Part shown: piece by piece, positions 25,337-38,200 of the stretch
Layout: each line of letters begins with the position of its first letter
How positions within the stretch are numbered: position 1 is the stretch's first letter
Origin: Rhyacichthys aspro
Lineage: Eukaryota > Chordata > Actinopteri > Gobiiformes > Rhyacichthyidae
Direction of reading: 5' to 3'
NCBI GenBank assembly: GCA_036850595.1
Contig: CM072168.1
Coordinates: forward strand, 10,717,982-10,781,981
DNA length: 64,000 nucleotides
The notes under the pieces: generated by a model
What the model was told of the DNA's origin: nothing
The model's database searches: none
The model's input: only the letters and a program-made list of their open reading frames with translations
Translations under genes and position numbers: made by a program

Positions 25337-27462
25337 TTAGTGGTAGTGGATCTGTATTGTTCGACCAATCAGGAGGAAGAGCAGACCGGACAGGAAGCAG
25401 AAGAAGATGCCAACTGGGGCAAACATGAACGACAGACCGTAGTCAATGGACAGTGCAAAGTCTGGACACAGATTGGCGCGCTGGTAGTCGACGTAGACAT
25501 TCACCACGTCCAGAACCTCCAACCACAGCACGAACATCACCACCACACACAGCAGGAAGAAACCTGGGAGAAAAGGTGTGAGAAAAGCACCTGAAACCAC
25601 AACCTTAAAACTACTCATTTTCAATATCTCTGGCTCTTGGTCTCACCTGATGCAAGGAAAAGGCTGCCTCCTGTTTTATACAAACAGTGGCTGGCAAAAG
25701 GAGCAGCACAGATGATGACGAACCCACCGACTATCACTGCAGCCACTCCAATAAGCATGAAGATGCTCCAAAAGCCTCTGTAGACTGCACAAGAGAGAAG
25801 TCAGACAATACTATGGAAAATAATGCAGCACAAAATATTAGATGAACATTAACACTCACTTATGGCAGAGTCGTACTGTGTGGCGTTGTGGCTCTGCGGG
25901 GACACGGGGAATGGGAAGAGGTAGGCGTGTGTGCAGACCTTTGAGGATGGTTGGTTGGCTGAGGATAGAGAATTCATAAAGTTAGTGAAAAAAGAACAAA
26001 AGAAAAAGGTTGGTATGTTAAACACCATCATGTCCTGTTTTTTGCTTAATAATTTATGTACATTTAAATATTGGGAAAAATGTGTCACCTGGACACATCA
26101 ATCAATGAGCTATTTTTACACTTTTACTTTTTGACAATTTAGCCTTGCTGTACTTTGTCCCTCATTGTTCTTCATTGTGGTCCTCTACTGCTGTCCTCCC
26201 CCATGTGAAATTCCACAGACTCTCACAAGGTACCTAGACAGCTCCAGGCAGGTTTTTGACAATGACCCACTATTCATAAAGATGAAAATAGATGATGCAG
26301 AGTCACCTGACAAAGGACCAGAATAACATCACATGGCACAGTCGCCAGGCGGTCACATGAGTCGGGTTCTGCCATGTTTGTTTATAAGAGAATGATTTGG
26401 AGATGAATTTGCTTAGTGACTGTTAAAAAACAGCACACAAGAATAGTGTTTTCAAACCTGCCTTAAATCCTGCTTCATGCTTTTATCTGCAAATTCTAAA
26501 ATTAGCATCACATCCGCACTCACTGAACCACAGCTTCCAGAGCAGGTCATCATCTTCCACATCAGAGCCAAACGAACACCTCCAGAAAAATCCTTCGTGG
26601 TACAGAGTGATGTTAGGGTCCTTCTGTATCACAACATCAGGACCCCCCAAAAGTAAAGAAAGAAAAGAAAATTACTTCTAACAAAGATTACAACAGATCA
26701 TTGCACAAATCATTGATAAAACTGTTAAGATACAATTACAGGAGCTTTGGAGCCATTGAAAGCAGGTGAACTGCATTTTGGGACAATGGCACATGACAGC
26801 TGCCAGGTCAGGTCAAAGTTCGAGCTGACCAAGCACCTCTAACCTCATCCAGGTTTGATTTGGAGCCGAGCATATGTCTGAGGATATTCTAGCAAATCAT
26901 TGAACTAAAAACTGCTTGTGATGTCATTCATAAAAGGCCTACAAGCTACACTTACACTCCGGCATTTTATTTGTTGATGTTGATCAAGTTTTAAGATGAA
27001 TTTATGTATTCAAAACCTTCCACTATAGGGTTTTATTATTCTGTGGTCAGGTCATGATTTCCGTGAAGTGGTTACTATACTAGAAGAGAGGTATGTTCCA
27101 ATCGGTGATATTTAATCCAGTGCTATGCCACAGGGACTACTGGTATTTGTATTGGTATCGCAGGAGTAACGATGGGATACGAGCCATGTCACGCCATAGC
27201 TTCACATGTACATTATACTGTTTCAGTCAAAGAGTTCTGATTACATTTTTTGTTCAATATTCAACCGGCAGAGATATTCAACTACTTATCTTGTAAGTTC
27301 AACACTCACCTCAATGGCGACACCACCAGGGCCAACAGCTCCATCAGGTTTGCAGCTCTCAGAGGCCATGAGCCAGTAATCCGTCCCAAACGAAAGTAGG
27401 ATGAACACAGCTGCCAAGGCACCGAAAAGGCCCGCAAAAAACAAGGCCACGCTCAGCTTCAT
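25337..27462 (-). CDS. tmem182: TMEM182-like four-pass membrane protein
   Basis: Five coding exons (minus): 27310-27462, 26524-26623, 25860-25958, 25647-25784, 25337-25563. All have GT/AG borders and one continuous frame of 238 residues (I recall about 229 in human). TMEM182 is a claudin-superfamily-like membrane protein expressed in muscle and fat, linked to myoblast differentiation and fusion. Visible here: TM1 near residues 5-27 ending GTDYWL; the first extracellular loop with GFFWRCSFG (exon 2) and CTHAYLFPFP and an N-glycosylation word NAT (exon 3); TM2 with GVAAVIVGGFVIICAAPFASH (exon 4); TM3 and TM4 in exon 5, ending IGRTIQIHYH. The start is the Met of MKLSVALFF at 27462, because the ORF upstream of it is not membrane-like. 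It lies between pou3f3 and mfsd9, as in human 2q12. Confidence 0.93.
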
Positions 27463-28489
27463 GGTCCAGGATCTACTTTGTGAGTCCACACTCTTGTGAC
27501 TTTCCCCTCCAACTACAGACTGTGCATGTGACAAACACAAAGGCCAAGACAGTCACTCCTCTCGGGGTGTTGATTATCCTTTTGAGATCTGGAGTTACTC
27601 AGTTGGTTTGTATTATTGGATCTAGACTCCTCTGCTGTCCCTCTGCTTGTGTTATGGCAGGACAAACTCGTGCACATGACAAATCCACACCCTACTGGGG
27701 TCGGCTCTAGCCCACCCACCATCCCCCCCAGGGCTATTTTAGGGATCTGACAGACTTGTCTTCTGTCTCCTCTCCCCAGTCCACTACGGGGCAGAAAGTG
27801 AGGAACAGACGGAGGGTGTGAAGGGAGGGGATCAACGCAGAAATAACCCACGGCAACTGGACACCGGGGTCTGTATGAGAATGTCAGGATGGGAGAAACA
27901 GAGAGGACACCAGAGGCACAACATGCAAATAAACACACACGAGCTGCCATTTCCTGTAAAACGGGGCGATGATAGTAAATGCACAGACTACAATCAACAA
28001 GAGAAAAAGTTTTATAACAATTTAAAAACAAAAAAAGCCTTTTTTAATTAGATTATTAACAGATTTTTACTTTTCTTGATTGTCTTTTAACAAAAAAAAT
28101 AAAAATAATAAACTTGATATCTTGAGATGAACTGTTTTCTCAGAGGAATAGGGCTGAGCCGAAGAGAAGAAAACCTCCAAATACTTTATTCACGTCTAAG
28201 AGGAACATTTAGCACTCAAGCTTCACGTATACACGGGCTCATTTGCACAAAGATGCGACCAACAAGGATCTCCATTTAAAGAAAAATCAAGTGCGCAGAA
28301 TATATATGTTCAGATGAATGTTTCTAGTTTCTTTTGACGTTATTGGTTTTAAAAATGTGTTATGTTTATTAATTTCAACCATAACATTCCTGCTCGTGGG
28401 CTGTTTTTGCATTGATGCTGAAACCCAGGAGCTGTTAGTTTGCATTTTCCATTGTACTTTATGTGTACTCTGCATCAACTTAACAAAAA

Positions 28490-28805
28490 GAAGACTTCAT
28501 TTCTACCTTTCTCAATACACCTGTACAACAACCTTTCTTGCGCACCTTTGTGCAATAGATAGTTTCCCCTATTCACATTTGTCTCTTGTTTAATGCTCCT
28601 CATTATTTATTCACTTATGTATATCATTTATATTCCATATGGTTTCATATTGCATCTATACATATGTAAATCACACATTCGCTCTTACTGTATATTATTG
28701 TATATATTTATTTTGACTTCTTCATATTATTGTTTGTGTTCATGTGTTTGTTTGTACCTGACCTACTGTGACAAAGCAATTTCGCTTGTTATAAAGTTGA
28801 CTCTA
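28490..28805 (-). repeat. LINE-like interspersed repeat tail, reverse orientation
   Basis: Read on the minus strand it starts AGTCAACTTTATAACAAGCG, followed by AAATTGCTTTGTCACAGTAG, resembling the start of the repeat at 22366 and other fish retroposon ends. There is no ORF with reverse transcriptase motifs. The left boundary is approximate. Confidence 0.35.
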
Positions 28806-29253
28806 ACTCATACAATAGGATGTCCACAAATCCCTTCTCATAGACATTTTAACAAAGAGGATTAAATAAGACATACATTTCTGAAAATAGTAATAATGTA
28901 ATTAGTTTAATGTAATACTGTGTAAATCTCAGAATAACACTCCAACATCACTCCTAGGAACTTCAGCTGAGCCTCCAGATTTTGATGCTTCGGTTTGTCC
29001 ACTGGGTGGCGTAGTGGCACAATCTCTGCTGTACAGTGAGGTCAAAACGGTCAAAATGATAAAATACATTCAGAAACTGCAATCAGCAAAGAAGACAATG
29101 GTATTTCAAATGCAAGCTTCTTGATTCAAATTTCTCATTTGTAATAACTTTACAATAAACACTGAATCAGACCAATGTATTGAAAATGAAATGAATAATT
29201 TGAATTTGTTCACCACCACAGAATTAATGCTGACTTTATTGTGTATAAGTTAA

Positions 29254-29338
29254 AAAAAGGGGAAAAAAAAAAAAGGGAAAAAAAAAAAAAAAAAAAAAGG
29301 GAAAAAAAAAAAAGGGGAAAAAAGGAAAAAAAAAAAGG

Positions 29339-29374
<36 letters not shown>

Positions 29375-29597
29375 AAAAAAGAAAAAAAAAAGAAAGAAAG
29401 AAAGGGAGGACCCCGGGGGGGGGGGAAAAAAAAGGGGGGGGGGGAAATGGGGGGGGGAATTTTGGGGTTTTTAAATAAAAAGGGAAAAGGGTAGGGAGGG
29501 GAAAAGGGGGGGGGAAGGGGGGGGGGGGGGGGAAAAGGGGGGGGAAAGGGGGGTTTTTTAGAAGAGGGAAGAAAGGGGATGGAAGGGGGGGGGGGGG
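29254..29597. repeat. A/G homopolymer block, probable assembly artefact
   Basis: Almost every base is A or G, in long alternating homopolymers, including about thirty G in a row near 29343-29373. The few interruptions are themselves homopolymeric (CCCC, TTTT). Normal sequence resumes abruptly on both sides. Biological polypurine tracts are usually repeats of a short unit; this looks like collapsed or low-quality consensus. Any ORF across it, such as 29241-29474, is meaningless. Confidence 0.8.
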
Positions 29598-29702
29598 TGT
29601 AGAAAATGTAATTCCAAAATAGTTGGATAGTATTAGTCCAAAATATTTGAGCAGGTGTTTCCTTTTTTTATTCCACAGAAGTGTAGCTTGTGTCTTGTTT
29701 TA

Positions 29703-30128
29703 GAGGAAGTACTCAATTCCTCTACTGCAGTGAAAGTACAGATAAAAAGGTACAAATGTACACAGGTGAAAGTAAAAGCACCACATTACATTTCTTACTT
29801 AAGTGAACGAATGAAAGTACTTGCTTTTAAATGTACTTAAAAATATGAAAGTAAAAGTATTTGACTCAGCTCAACCAATCAATGTAAACATAATTTAATT
29901 TATTAATTTTAAAAAAGGATAGTTTGTAGCGTTGTAAAACTCAGCAACATAAGTTTAGGCGCACATTATGTACTTTAATATACTTAACATACTACTTTAA
30001 AATTGTTGTAATTTACAACAATTTTATTATATTATTTATTTAAAAACGCTAATTTACTTGTAACAAATGTACAAATATTCGCTCAAAAATGTTTGTGTAT
30101 TTTTTACTTTGTTACATCCCACCTCTGC
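29703..30128 (-). mobile_element. short non-autonomous DNA element (AAGTAC-rich MITE), copy 2
   Basis: Reverse-complemented, it begins CAGAGGTGGGATGTAACAAAG and ends GAGGAATTGAGTACTTCC, matching both ends of the copy at 22853-23311. Interior AAGTAC-type words are shared. It lies inverted relative to copy 1, with tmem182 between them. Confidence 0.6.
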
Positions 30129-30149
30129 TTGGGTCCATTATTTTTGTCC

Positions 30150-30152
<3 letters not shown>

Positions 30153-30210
<58 letters not shown>
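30153..30210. repeat. (GT)29 microsatellite
   Basis: Pure GT run immediately right of the MITE end, about 340 bases upstream of the mfsd9 start codon. Length polymorphism is likely. Confidence 0.95.
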
Positions 30211-30212
<2 letters not shown>

Positions 30213-30551
30213 TGTAATAATAATACAAAAACTTGCGCCGTCTGGTGACGTCAGTGGGCGATACCAAATGTCCGGACCTCAGGGGGGTGTCCTGAGAGTC
30301 AGTCCAGAAACACTGGCTTTGCCCCGAGAATACGTGAGGGATTAGACTCAGGCTGCCTTCATCCACATAACCCAGACTCAGTATTTCTTTTCCACACGTA
30401 CCACTATCCACTGTTCGGTCGATGCCTTTTGTTTGGGTCATTTTGTGTCCCCCCTGGATGAGGAGCCGCTGCCGGTGCGGGACGTGTGCTCTGACTGTAG
30501 AGCCCAGGAGCGCTTCCGCCTCGGCTGTAACCGGGCTGTCACTGCGGGAGG

Positions 30552-33500
30552 ATGAATAACAAGAAATGTAGCTCTTTATTTCACAGACCCAGTGGTCGGA
30601 CGAGGATTATACAATGCATCTATGTAGTGGGCTTTATGGTGAGTTGCTAACCATCATTTAAATAAGCTCTCAAATGTGGAATTTTCCAAAACTGACAATT
30701 AGCATATAATGTCAATGTTACCTGTGGTTTAAGGTCTTTAATTTAAAGCTTTACAGTGTTTCGTGTCATTTCCCATCCAATTAAATTTTAGCAAGTGCAA
30801 ATGACTAACTTCAAAGTTTCCAGTGAAAGGGGTTTATTAGAGTAACTTGTTAAAACTATACATTTTCTCTCACCCTTGTTGCTCCACATTATTGCAGCAT
30901 CTTAAAGTAAAGAAATGTCATACACCTATAGGGTTTCTGATAATAGTTCTAATAATAGTTCTCCTGTAGCTGACTGTAGCACAGGTTGTTTTGACAGATT
31001 AAAGTCCACGGTGACCTCTTCGAATTACTGCTGTCAGTAAAATGTGTCCCAAGATGGATGTGACCCTGACTTTATTATCAATTAAAAAAACACAGAGCAA
31101 AGTCATATCTTGGTATAAAACACTGATGTATTTCCAAAGATATATCCAAAGTCCTAAATTAAATATAGCTAAACCAATCTAAGCAGTTTCATACAACTGC
31201 TTGGGACAGTACAGAATGTTAAGTGATTAATCTAATGACCACTGCTGCAAAATACTGTGACTTCAATCAAGACTTTGGCAAGAGGTGATCGGATTGCACA
31301 GTGCACTTTTGTGGCCACTGCAGCATTTTTTTTATGGAATACTTCTTGTTTTCCTTGCTCTGGGCAGGTGTGAGCAGGTCCTAGTGACACCTGGATGTAT
31401 TTGAGCTGGATAATGTCACACTAATATCCTCTTCTGTCTTGTTGTTGTGTACAGGACCTGTTTGGGGTGAGCATGATCATCCCTCTACTCAGCCACCATG
31501 TGAAGGCTTTAGGAGCCAGTCCTACTGTGGCTGGCATTGTGGGTAAAGAGTCACAATTACATTCAACTAGACTGTTATCAAATTGACAAAAGAGGCATAT
31601 TTTTAATTTACTTTTTTAAAATGTAGTCATTTGTATGTGTATATGTGTCAATTCTCTCAGGATCTACATATGGGATCTTGCAGCTGTTCTCAAGCACAAT
31701 AGTTGTAAGTTCTGACTTTTTTTCATTCTGATTTTTTTTATGTGTCGACAAAGGCGTGCACATAGTGGACAAAATTGATGCATTCCCTGTTATCCCTGGT
31801 ATTTGACCAGAACAATAAACATAGTGTGTGTGTAAGGCTGACTAATGTTGCACTCTATATCCAATGTCAACTAGTTAGCATACTACTACTGCTTTATTCT
31901 CATTTTGATCATCACAATAAGCCATCTTTGGTTAATGAGTACAACATATATAAAGATTCCAAACTATAACTTTCAACAAAAAGAATGGCTTTTGGTGTGG
32001 TATTCTCAGCTTTCTACGTCAGTAAATTGGTTCAATTCTCCCGGGTCATGCGACAAATTAAATGTATAAAGGCTCGTCTGTTTGTTCCCATGTGTGGACA
32101 GGCTGCATCCTGATAAGCATTGGATACATGAACAGCTATGACTCTATGATCATCTCAGGCTACATCCAGAATACAGCAAACTCAATTGGACCTAATTGAA
32201 TTACTTCATCAGATGGTTGAGGGAGAGACACATAGTCAGGGCGAGAATTGAATTAAGTCTTGTGTAACTGTCCACTCAGTTCATTGTAAATACAGAACTT
32301 GATTTACTTGTTTGAGTCATGTTTCACTGTCTAAAATTGTCTTTGTGTGGTTTTGCAGTTTATCTTTTCATAGATAATAGATGGGGACAGCTTTACTCTT
32401 ATTTGTATTATTGCAGATCATTGCGTTCAATAAGGTGTGTGTAATGTGTAACCGGCAGGGCAGCTGGAGTGATGTGGTGGGACGGAGGCACTCGCTGCTC
32501 TTCTGTCTGCTGCTGAGTGCATTTGGCTACAGCCTGCTCGGCATGTCCACCAGCATTGCCTTGTTTGTCCTCGCACGGATTCCTGTTGGTAAGGCCAAAG
32601 TCCACAGGCCAAAATATGGTCTATGTCAATTTCAATGCTCCACTGATGCCCTGCAATTTAAATTAACAACAATAACACATATACATATTTCTTGTTTTCT
32701 TTGTCCTTAGGTTAGGCTTTGCAGAGCTAAATTTCAGTTGTCTTCCTTTAAGTAAATAGCTGACTATCGTTTACATTGTGTGACCAGACCTGTTACTCTT
32801 CTCATTTCTTGTGTGTTGTATGTTTGCCTCAGGGTTGTTCAAACACTCGCTGTCAATCTGCAGAGCCTTGTTGTCAGACCTTGTGTCTGAGTCGGAGCGC
32901 CCTCTGGTGATGGGACACTTTAATGCAGCCTCCAGTGTTGGCTTTATTTTGGGTCCTGTGGTGGGAGGCTATCTCACTGAGCACGATGGCGGCTTCTATA
33001 CATCGGCCTTCACTTGTGCAGCCATCTTTGTCCTAAATGCTGGTTGGTTTAAGAAATATTTGTTTCCAACACAGGCTCGCAGTAGACATAGTATTGTAAC
33101 TCTGTGTGTCTTCTGTTTTGGTTTTAGGACTGGTGTGGATGTTACCTTGGAACGAGACAATAACCAACTGCAATGGCACAAACATGAAGAGCAGTAAAGC
33201 TTGTCCTGACTGCTGTAACTGCTCTAAGTCTTCACAGAATGGTTCCCCTGCAAACAACCATCACCTTCAGCCCACTACAGAGCCAGGCAAGAGGCACGGT
33301 GGTCCCAGGTGGAAGGGGGTTTCTCTGCTGCAGCCTGTCTGGAGACAGCTGTCCTCTGTTGGATCCAGGATTCACATGGTGGCCTCCTCTGACATGTGGG
33401 ACCTTTTCCTTGTGCGTCTTCTCATGGCCATAGCTATTATGCTCTACTATAGTAACTTCTCTCTGGCTATGGAGGAGCGGTTCTCTCTCAAACCAAAGAT

Positions 33501-33960
33501 GACAGGTTACCTGATCAGCTACAGCAGCACCTTGGGTGCCCTGTCTGGGTTTTTGGTAGGACCTGTCACACAGCTATACGGGAACCACATGCCCGCACTG
33601 TTGCTTCACTCCACAGTGCTCACTTGTTTGCTCATCTTTCTGTATGCTACTGCACCAAGTGTCTGGCAGGTGCTGCTCACATCCACATTCTTTGCCATTT
33701 CCACATCCATTGGACGGACTTGTATCACAGACCTGGAGCTGCAGAGGGGAGGAGTACAGGCAAGTGGGACTCTGATTGGAGCAGGCCAGTCTGTCACAGC
33801 TGTGGGTCGGGTCCTGGCCCCTCTCCTGTCAGGGCTGGCTCAGGAGGTCAGCCCCTGTGGGCCTCCTAGTTTGGGAGTGGTGCTAGCTCTGGCAGCTGTA
33901 GGTCTACTGCTCATCCGGATCCCCACGTGGGACAGGAGAGGAAGGACAAAACAGGCCTGA
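30552..33960 (+). CDS. mfsd9: major facilitator superfamily domain-containing protein 9
   Basis: Six coding exons: 30552-30638, 31455-31542, 31661-31704, 32459-32588, 32833-33042, 33128-33960. They form one frame of 463 residues (I recall 474 in human, also six exons). MFSD9 is an orphan multi-pass transporter of the MFS fold; its substrate is not firmly known. Diagnostic stretches are DLFGVSMIIPLLSHHVKALG (TM1), GSWSDVVGRRHSLL (the MFS loop 2-3 signature GxxSDxxGRR), RALLSDLV, GFILGPVVGGYLTE, and in the last exon MAIAIMLYYSNFSLAMEERF and GRTCITDLELQRGGVQASGT. A hydrophilic central loop with NPT and N-glycosylation-like words lies at the start of exon 6. The acceptor of exon 4 (accggcag) has a poor pyrimidine tract but is the only site that keeps the conserved frame. 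The start is MNNKKCSS, the first in-frame ATG of exon 1. Confidence 0.94.
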
Positions 33961-35251
33961 TTCTGAAAGTTTAAAGATGAGTTATTTATTTTTTCATCAG
34001 CGACCACAGAGAAGTGCTCTTATTGGCATGAGGCCATCTGTGTGAAGACATTTAACAAGGCCTCTGCGAAAGCTGCCTGTAGATACATTACAGTTAAAAT
34101 GGCTTACCAGCCATGATCACCAGCGCTGAAACCCTTTTTCATGGAGTGAGAAGTCAAAACCACAGTGTTGAAGCATCTTAGTCTAGGTAGAATATTATAT
34201 TATGGCCAGAAAATCAATGTTTGTATTGTAATTCAGTAACCACTACTCTCAAGTGTTGTTGTAAAGATTCAGTCAGTAATATCTCCTGGTAGGATATGTG
34301 TGGTGCCATTGTTGTTTTACACATTTACCTCAACAAATTGATTTTATTACTGCATCAAAGATGGTTGCTATGATAGTTTACTGTTTTTACTGTACTTTTC
34401 TTTTGACACATATCTTTTCCTTTATCATAAATGGGTTGATGGTATATTTATAGAATTTTTATTATAGATTTCAGACTTTCTGTATATACATTGTTTTTGA
34501 GGAAAATTGTAATGTACAGTTGCGTACATACCAATTAAATTCTGAAAACATATTCCTTTTGACAAGTTTTAGAGGCTAAACAAAAGCAACATTGATCTAA
34601 AATGGCTGTTGCATGTTAAGAGCTGCCTACTGTCAGTTAACACCTCTTTGGTCTTCATGAAAGCCATTATTTTTCATAGAAAAACATTTTGACACATTGT
34701 CCATCTTCCATCTCTCGTTAAGGGTATTTTTAAGTGGGGCATGAGCAACGCATATTTCAGTGACTGTACCATTTTGGTCCTAGTATCTGACTGGGAGGCA
34801 TTGTAACCACATTGAACAATGTAGACAATTTACTACAGTTAAACAAAAACAATATGTCACTGTAAATGACATAAAAAGACCACTTTGTGTCAAGAGTAAT
34901 GTATGGGAAAGCACCTATATCTGATAAATATAAAATTGTACACTATTAAAAAATCTCAATCACACAACACACACAATACATTAAAAAATATTTACAAGTA
35001 AAGACAAAAATGTTCACATTCAGATTTTTAAATTAATGACAAGTGTTACTGGCTAACATAAGTAAAACAAGTAGATGTCCAATGAACAAACAGTTCCTTC
35101 ACTATAATGCACTGTAGTCTTGCACTGTGTGAACTGTAACAATTCACCTTCATTAGAAAAAAATGGACCTCCTCTGTTCATTCATCTTAATTTTTCATTG
35201 AGATCCTGATGGTCCATTTTTAGTTTACACCTAAAAATCTCCAAGGCTCTT
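33961..35251. other. convergent 3' ends of mfsd9 and slc9a2
   Basis: The two genes point at each other, so this 1.3 kb holds both 3'UTRs. A weak poly(A)-type word, AATTAAA, lies at 34533-34539 for mfsd9. I see no repeat or further gene. Confidence 0.55.
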
Positions 35252-38200
35252 TTACATCTTTTTGGGGTTCCACTGAGGTCGTCGGAGAAGAGGGTTTCTG
35301 GTCGTGTTGTCCCTGGGTTCGGCCGCCCAGGCTGGAGGAGGAGACGCAGCCTGTTCGTCCTCCTCTGCTTCATGATGAACATTTCGGAGATTATCAGAAC
35401 AGCCATTGTCGTCAACCCCGGTGGGAGAGAAGTGTTGCCGAGTTGACGGAGCAGGTAACTGAGAATCACTAGACGTTGAGTTAGTTCTGGACATGCCTTT
35501 TCCTGTCCTGCTACCATCTTCCTTGTTTTCATTTAAAACGTCAACAGAAGTGGCCTCTTTTAGTGTGTTCAGTCTGCGCAGAGGCATCATAGCCCTGGAG
35601 GAGGAGCGTGCTGGCTGGCCCAACCGGAAACGCCTGCTTGGGGGGTAGGCCACCTCTGACATAGTTTCCTGATCACCTGGGACAGGAAAAAAGTTTACAT
35701 ACAACCTATTACATGAGCAAAGCTTTTGTTGAAAACAGGAAACAATATGTGCAGATTCCATAAATAATAATTAGGCCTCTGTAGACTTTTTGGTTTACAG
35801 TTTGCAGCAGTCCCTTGTCATGATGAGTTTAAATTAGAGGTTCTCAATTTGATTCAATGAGATTTGTTTTACTCCATCAGGAACAATTGATCAAATAATC
35901 CTCTCATTTCTAGATGTCATAAAGCATTAACTTATGTACTATTAAATCTGTAAATACATACTTTCCTGGTTCAGCCGCCGAGGAGAAAATCTAGACTCCA
36001 GATTCTGCCCAGCAGGTAGAGAAAAGTACTTTTGAGATTTAGGAACAACCTGTAGAGTTTTAAAGAAGAGGCTTATCATCATCTGAAAACTGCTTTCACT
36101 CATTTATAATCCTTAAAATGTTTCCAATGTAACAGTGGCTTACAGAGCTCTGAAAGCTGCCAGGTCTGAGGCTGCGGCGGATACTGGCATGGCGTCTAAT
36201 GAGTATCTCTTTGGCATGGTAGTCATTGGGCAGCGCATGTTTCCCTGTAAATGCCACTGTCTGAATGTAGAAAACAATTGACAACATCAGGCATTACATC
36301 ATACAACAAATGTAAAGCAAAGAAAAATCTTATTCTCTTTATGTCTTGAACTCCCAAAAAGTGGCGGAGAGCGTTTCACACGGACACATGTAAACTAAGC
36401 AAAGACCAGCATGATATCAGACAGATGTTAAGCTTATCTGCTTTGTGTGCTGAAAGTACAGTTTGAGAGAAACAGGGCGGCGTTAGGATCTTGTGAACAA
36501 GAGCTTTTAACATAGTTAGACCATTAGACTCCTTACGGACAGAAACACATGCTCTATATTTGTCTAAAGATCAAAGTAAAGGCTGATGTCACAAGTGGAA
36601 AAGTACTGGGCTCAGTTTGTAGTTATGCAAAACAGCAGTGAGGCTCGGGGCTTTGTGAAATCACCACATTCAGGTTTTTAAGGATGTATCAGTTTGAATT
36701 AAAAAGTAGAAGTGAATTATTTTAAAAGAATGAATTATTTTTTAAAAGATTATCAAGGTTTCTTCAGGTTAAAATGTCTGGCTTGTTGTTAGTGGTGTTA
36801 AAGCATCATATATTTAATCAAATCTTCAGATCGTACCCGTTGCCTGATCTTGTACATATTCTTGGACAGGATGTCATGCATGTTCTTGAGGTCAGCGGCC
36901 AGAAACATCTTCTTAGGTTTAGGATTTTTCTTTTCGTCGCTGAAAAGACACAAACGTACAATGATAAGTCACATTTGCACAGTGTGATCTGGACAAATGA
37001 GAAGCAGGAGATGGACATATTGTTGTCTTACTATAGTGAGACAATGGATGGAGCAGCACTGATGTCTCCGGCCACAGTGTCCAGAATCTCCATAGCATTT
37101 TGCAACTCCAGTTTTTTATATAAAGCCACAATGCTGGACTCGGCACGGCTGTCCCGGATGAGGATTTTACGCAGTATACGATTGTTAAACTTGAAAAACC
37201 TGGAATTACAAGATACACGTTTTATCATGTCACATGCACATACAACTCCAGTTACTACTACAAGTCACGGGTCTATTTAAATTTGTTTATCAGTAAATTA
37301 ATATTGTGAGGTGTGTAGAACCAGGATTACAGGGCCAGCTTGAAAAGGGTGTTGACAAGCACAAAATGTTTTAGAAAAAGAACAAGATGGGGACAGATAA
37401 AAAAGGGGAAAAAGAAACAGGATACATGGAAGTGGAGTAAAGGAAGAAGAAAGGAAGTTTATAGAGCACTTAATCTTCTTAAAACTGTTCTAACGGAGCA
37501 GAGAAAACTAATCTTTACTGTAATTGTTATCCAAATGCCGGTGCCATATTGGTGTGCTGTAATTATTGCTTTTTAAATATATAGAAACCACTTCAGAGTC
37601 ATATTAACTTTAGTAGGGAAACAGTGCATTAAGGTAATTTAGATAATTTCATCGGTTTAACAAAGAGAAATGTCAGAAGATGAAGGAAACCGAACATAAC
37701 ACCAGACTGAAGGAGGCTGTTAACATTCCCACACAGTCCCAGCGTGAACAATAGTCTTGTCAAACAAAACCACAAAGAGGCAATCTGAGAGCCGTCGCCC
37801 TCTCTTCTAGTTTCACTGGAAAAATCTATGGTTTTCATTTTGGCCTTTTTCAATGTGCAGAATGTTAAATCAAAGTGTCTTACTTGTCTTTCCAGTAAAA
37901 GTGGCCCCATTGTCCACAGAGGTCCTCAATGCCAGCGATGGTGTGCTCCATGAGCTGTGGGAGCATAAGAGTAGGCTAAGTCAGTCTTACAAGGGAATAC
38001 ATTTATTGAACAATCACAATTTGGTCTTACCCTGCAGTGGATCTCTACATTGATGGTGTCAAGATTACGATTTGTTCTGCGGACATTTAAGAACTCAATC
38101 AGAGGTCGAATACTGATTCCCTGTGGAGAAAGTAAGGTCCATACTTGTTTAAAGACACAGGCGAACGTAACTATGCAAAGGGCTTTGTTTTTCTCCAAAG

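Larger units (their letters stand above)
27463..30551. other. intergenic region between divergent tmem182 and mfsd9
   Basis: The promoters of both genes should lie here. It also holds a LINE-like tail (28490-28805), the A/G homopolymer block (29254-29597), a MITE copy (29703-30128) and a GT microsatellite (30153-30210). No other gene is supportable; the ORF at 27513-28031 overlaps the tmem182 upstream region without a family motif. Confidence 0.5.

Noticed and set aside
27513..28031. 172-codon minus-strand ORF upstream of tmem182
   Set aside because: It overlaps the tmem182 5' region, has no recognisable motif, and the conserved TMEM182 start lies downstream of it.
29241..29474. Lys/Gly-only ORF
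   Set aside because: Translation of the A/G homopolymer block, not a gene.
30112..30441. ORFs on both strands across the GT microsatellite near mfsd9
   Set aside because: Thr-His or Val-Cys runs are repeat translation, and they overlap the mfsd9 upstream region.
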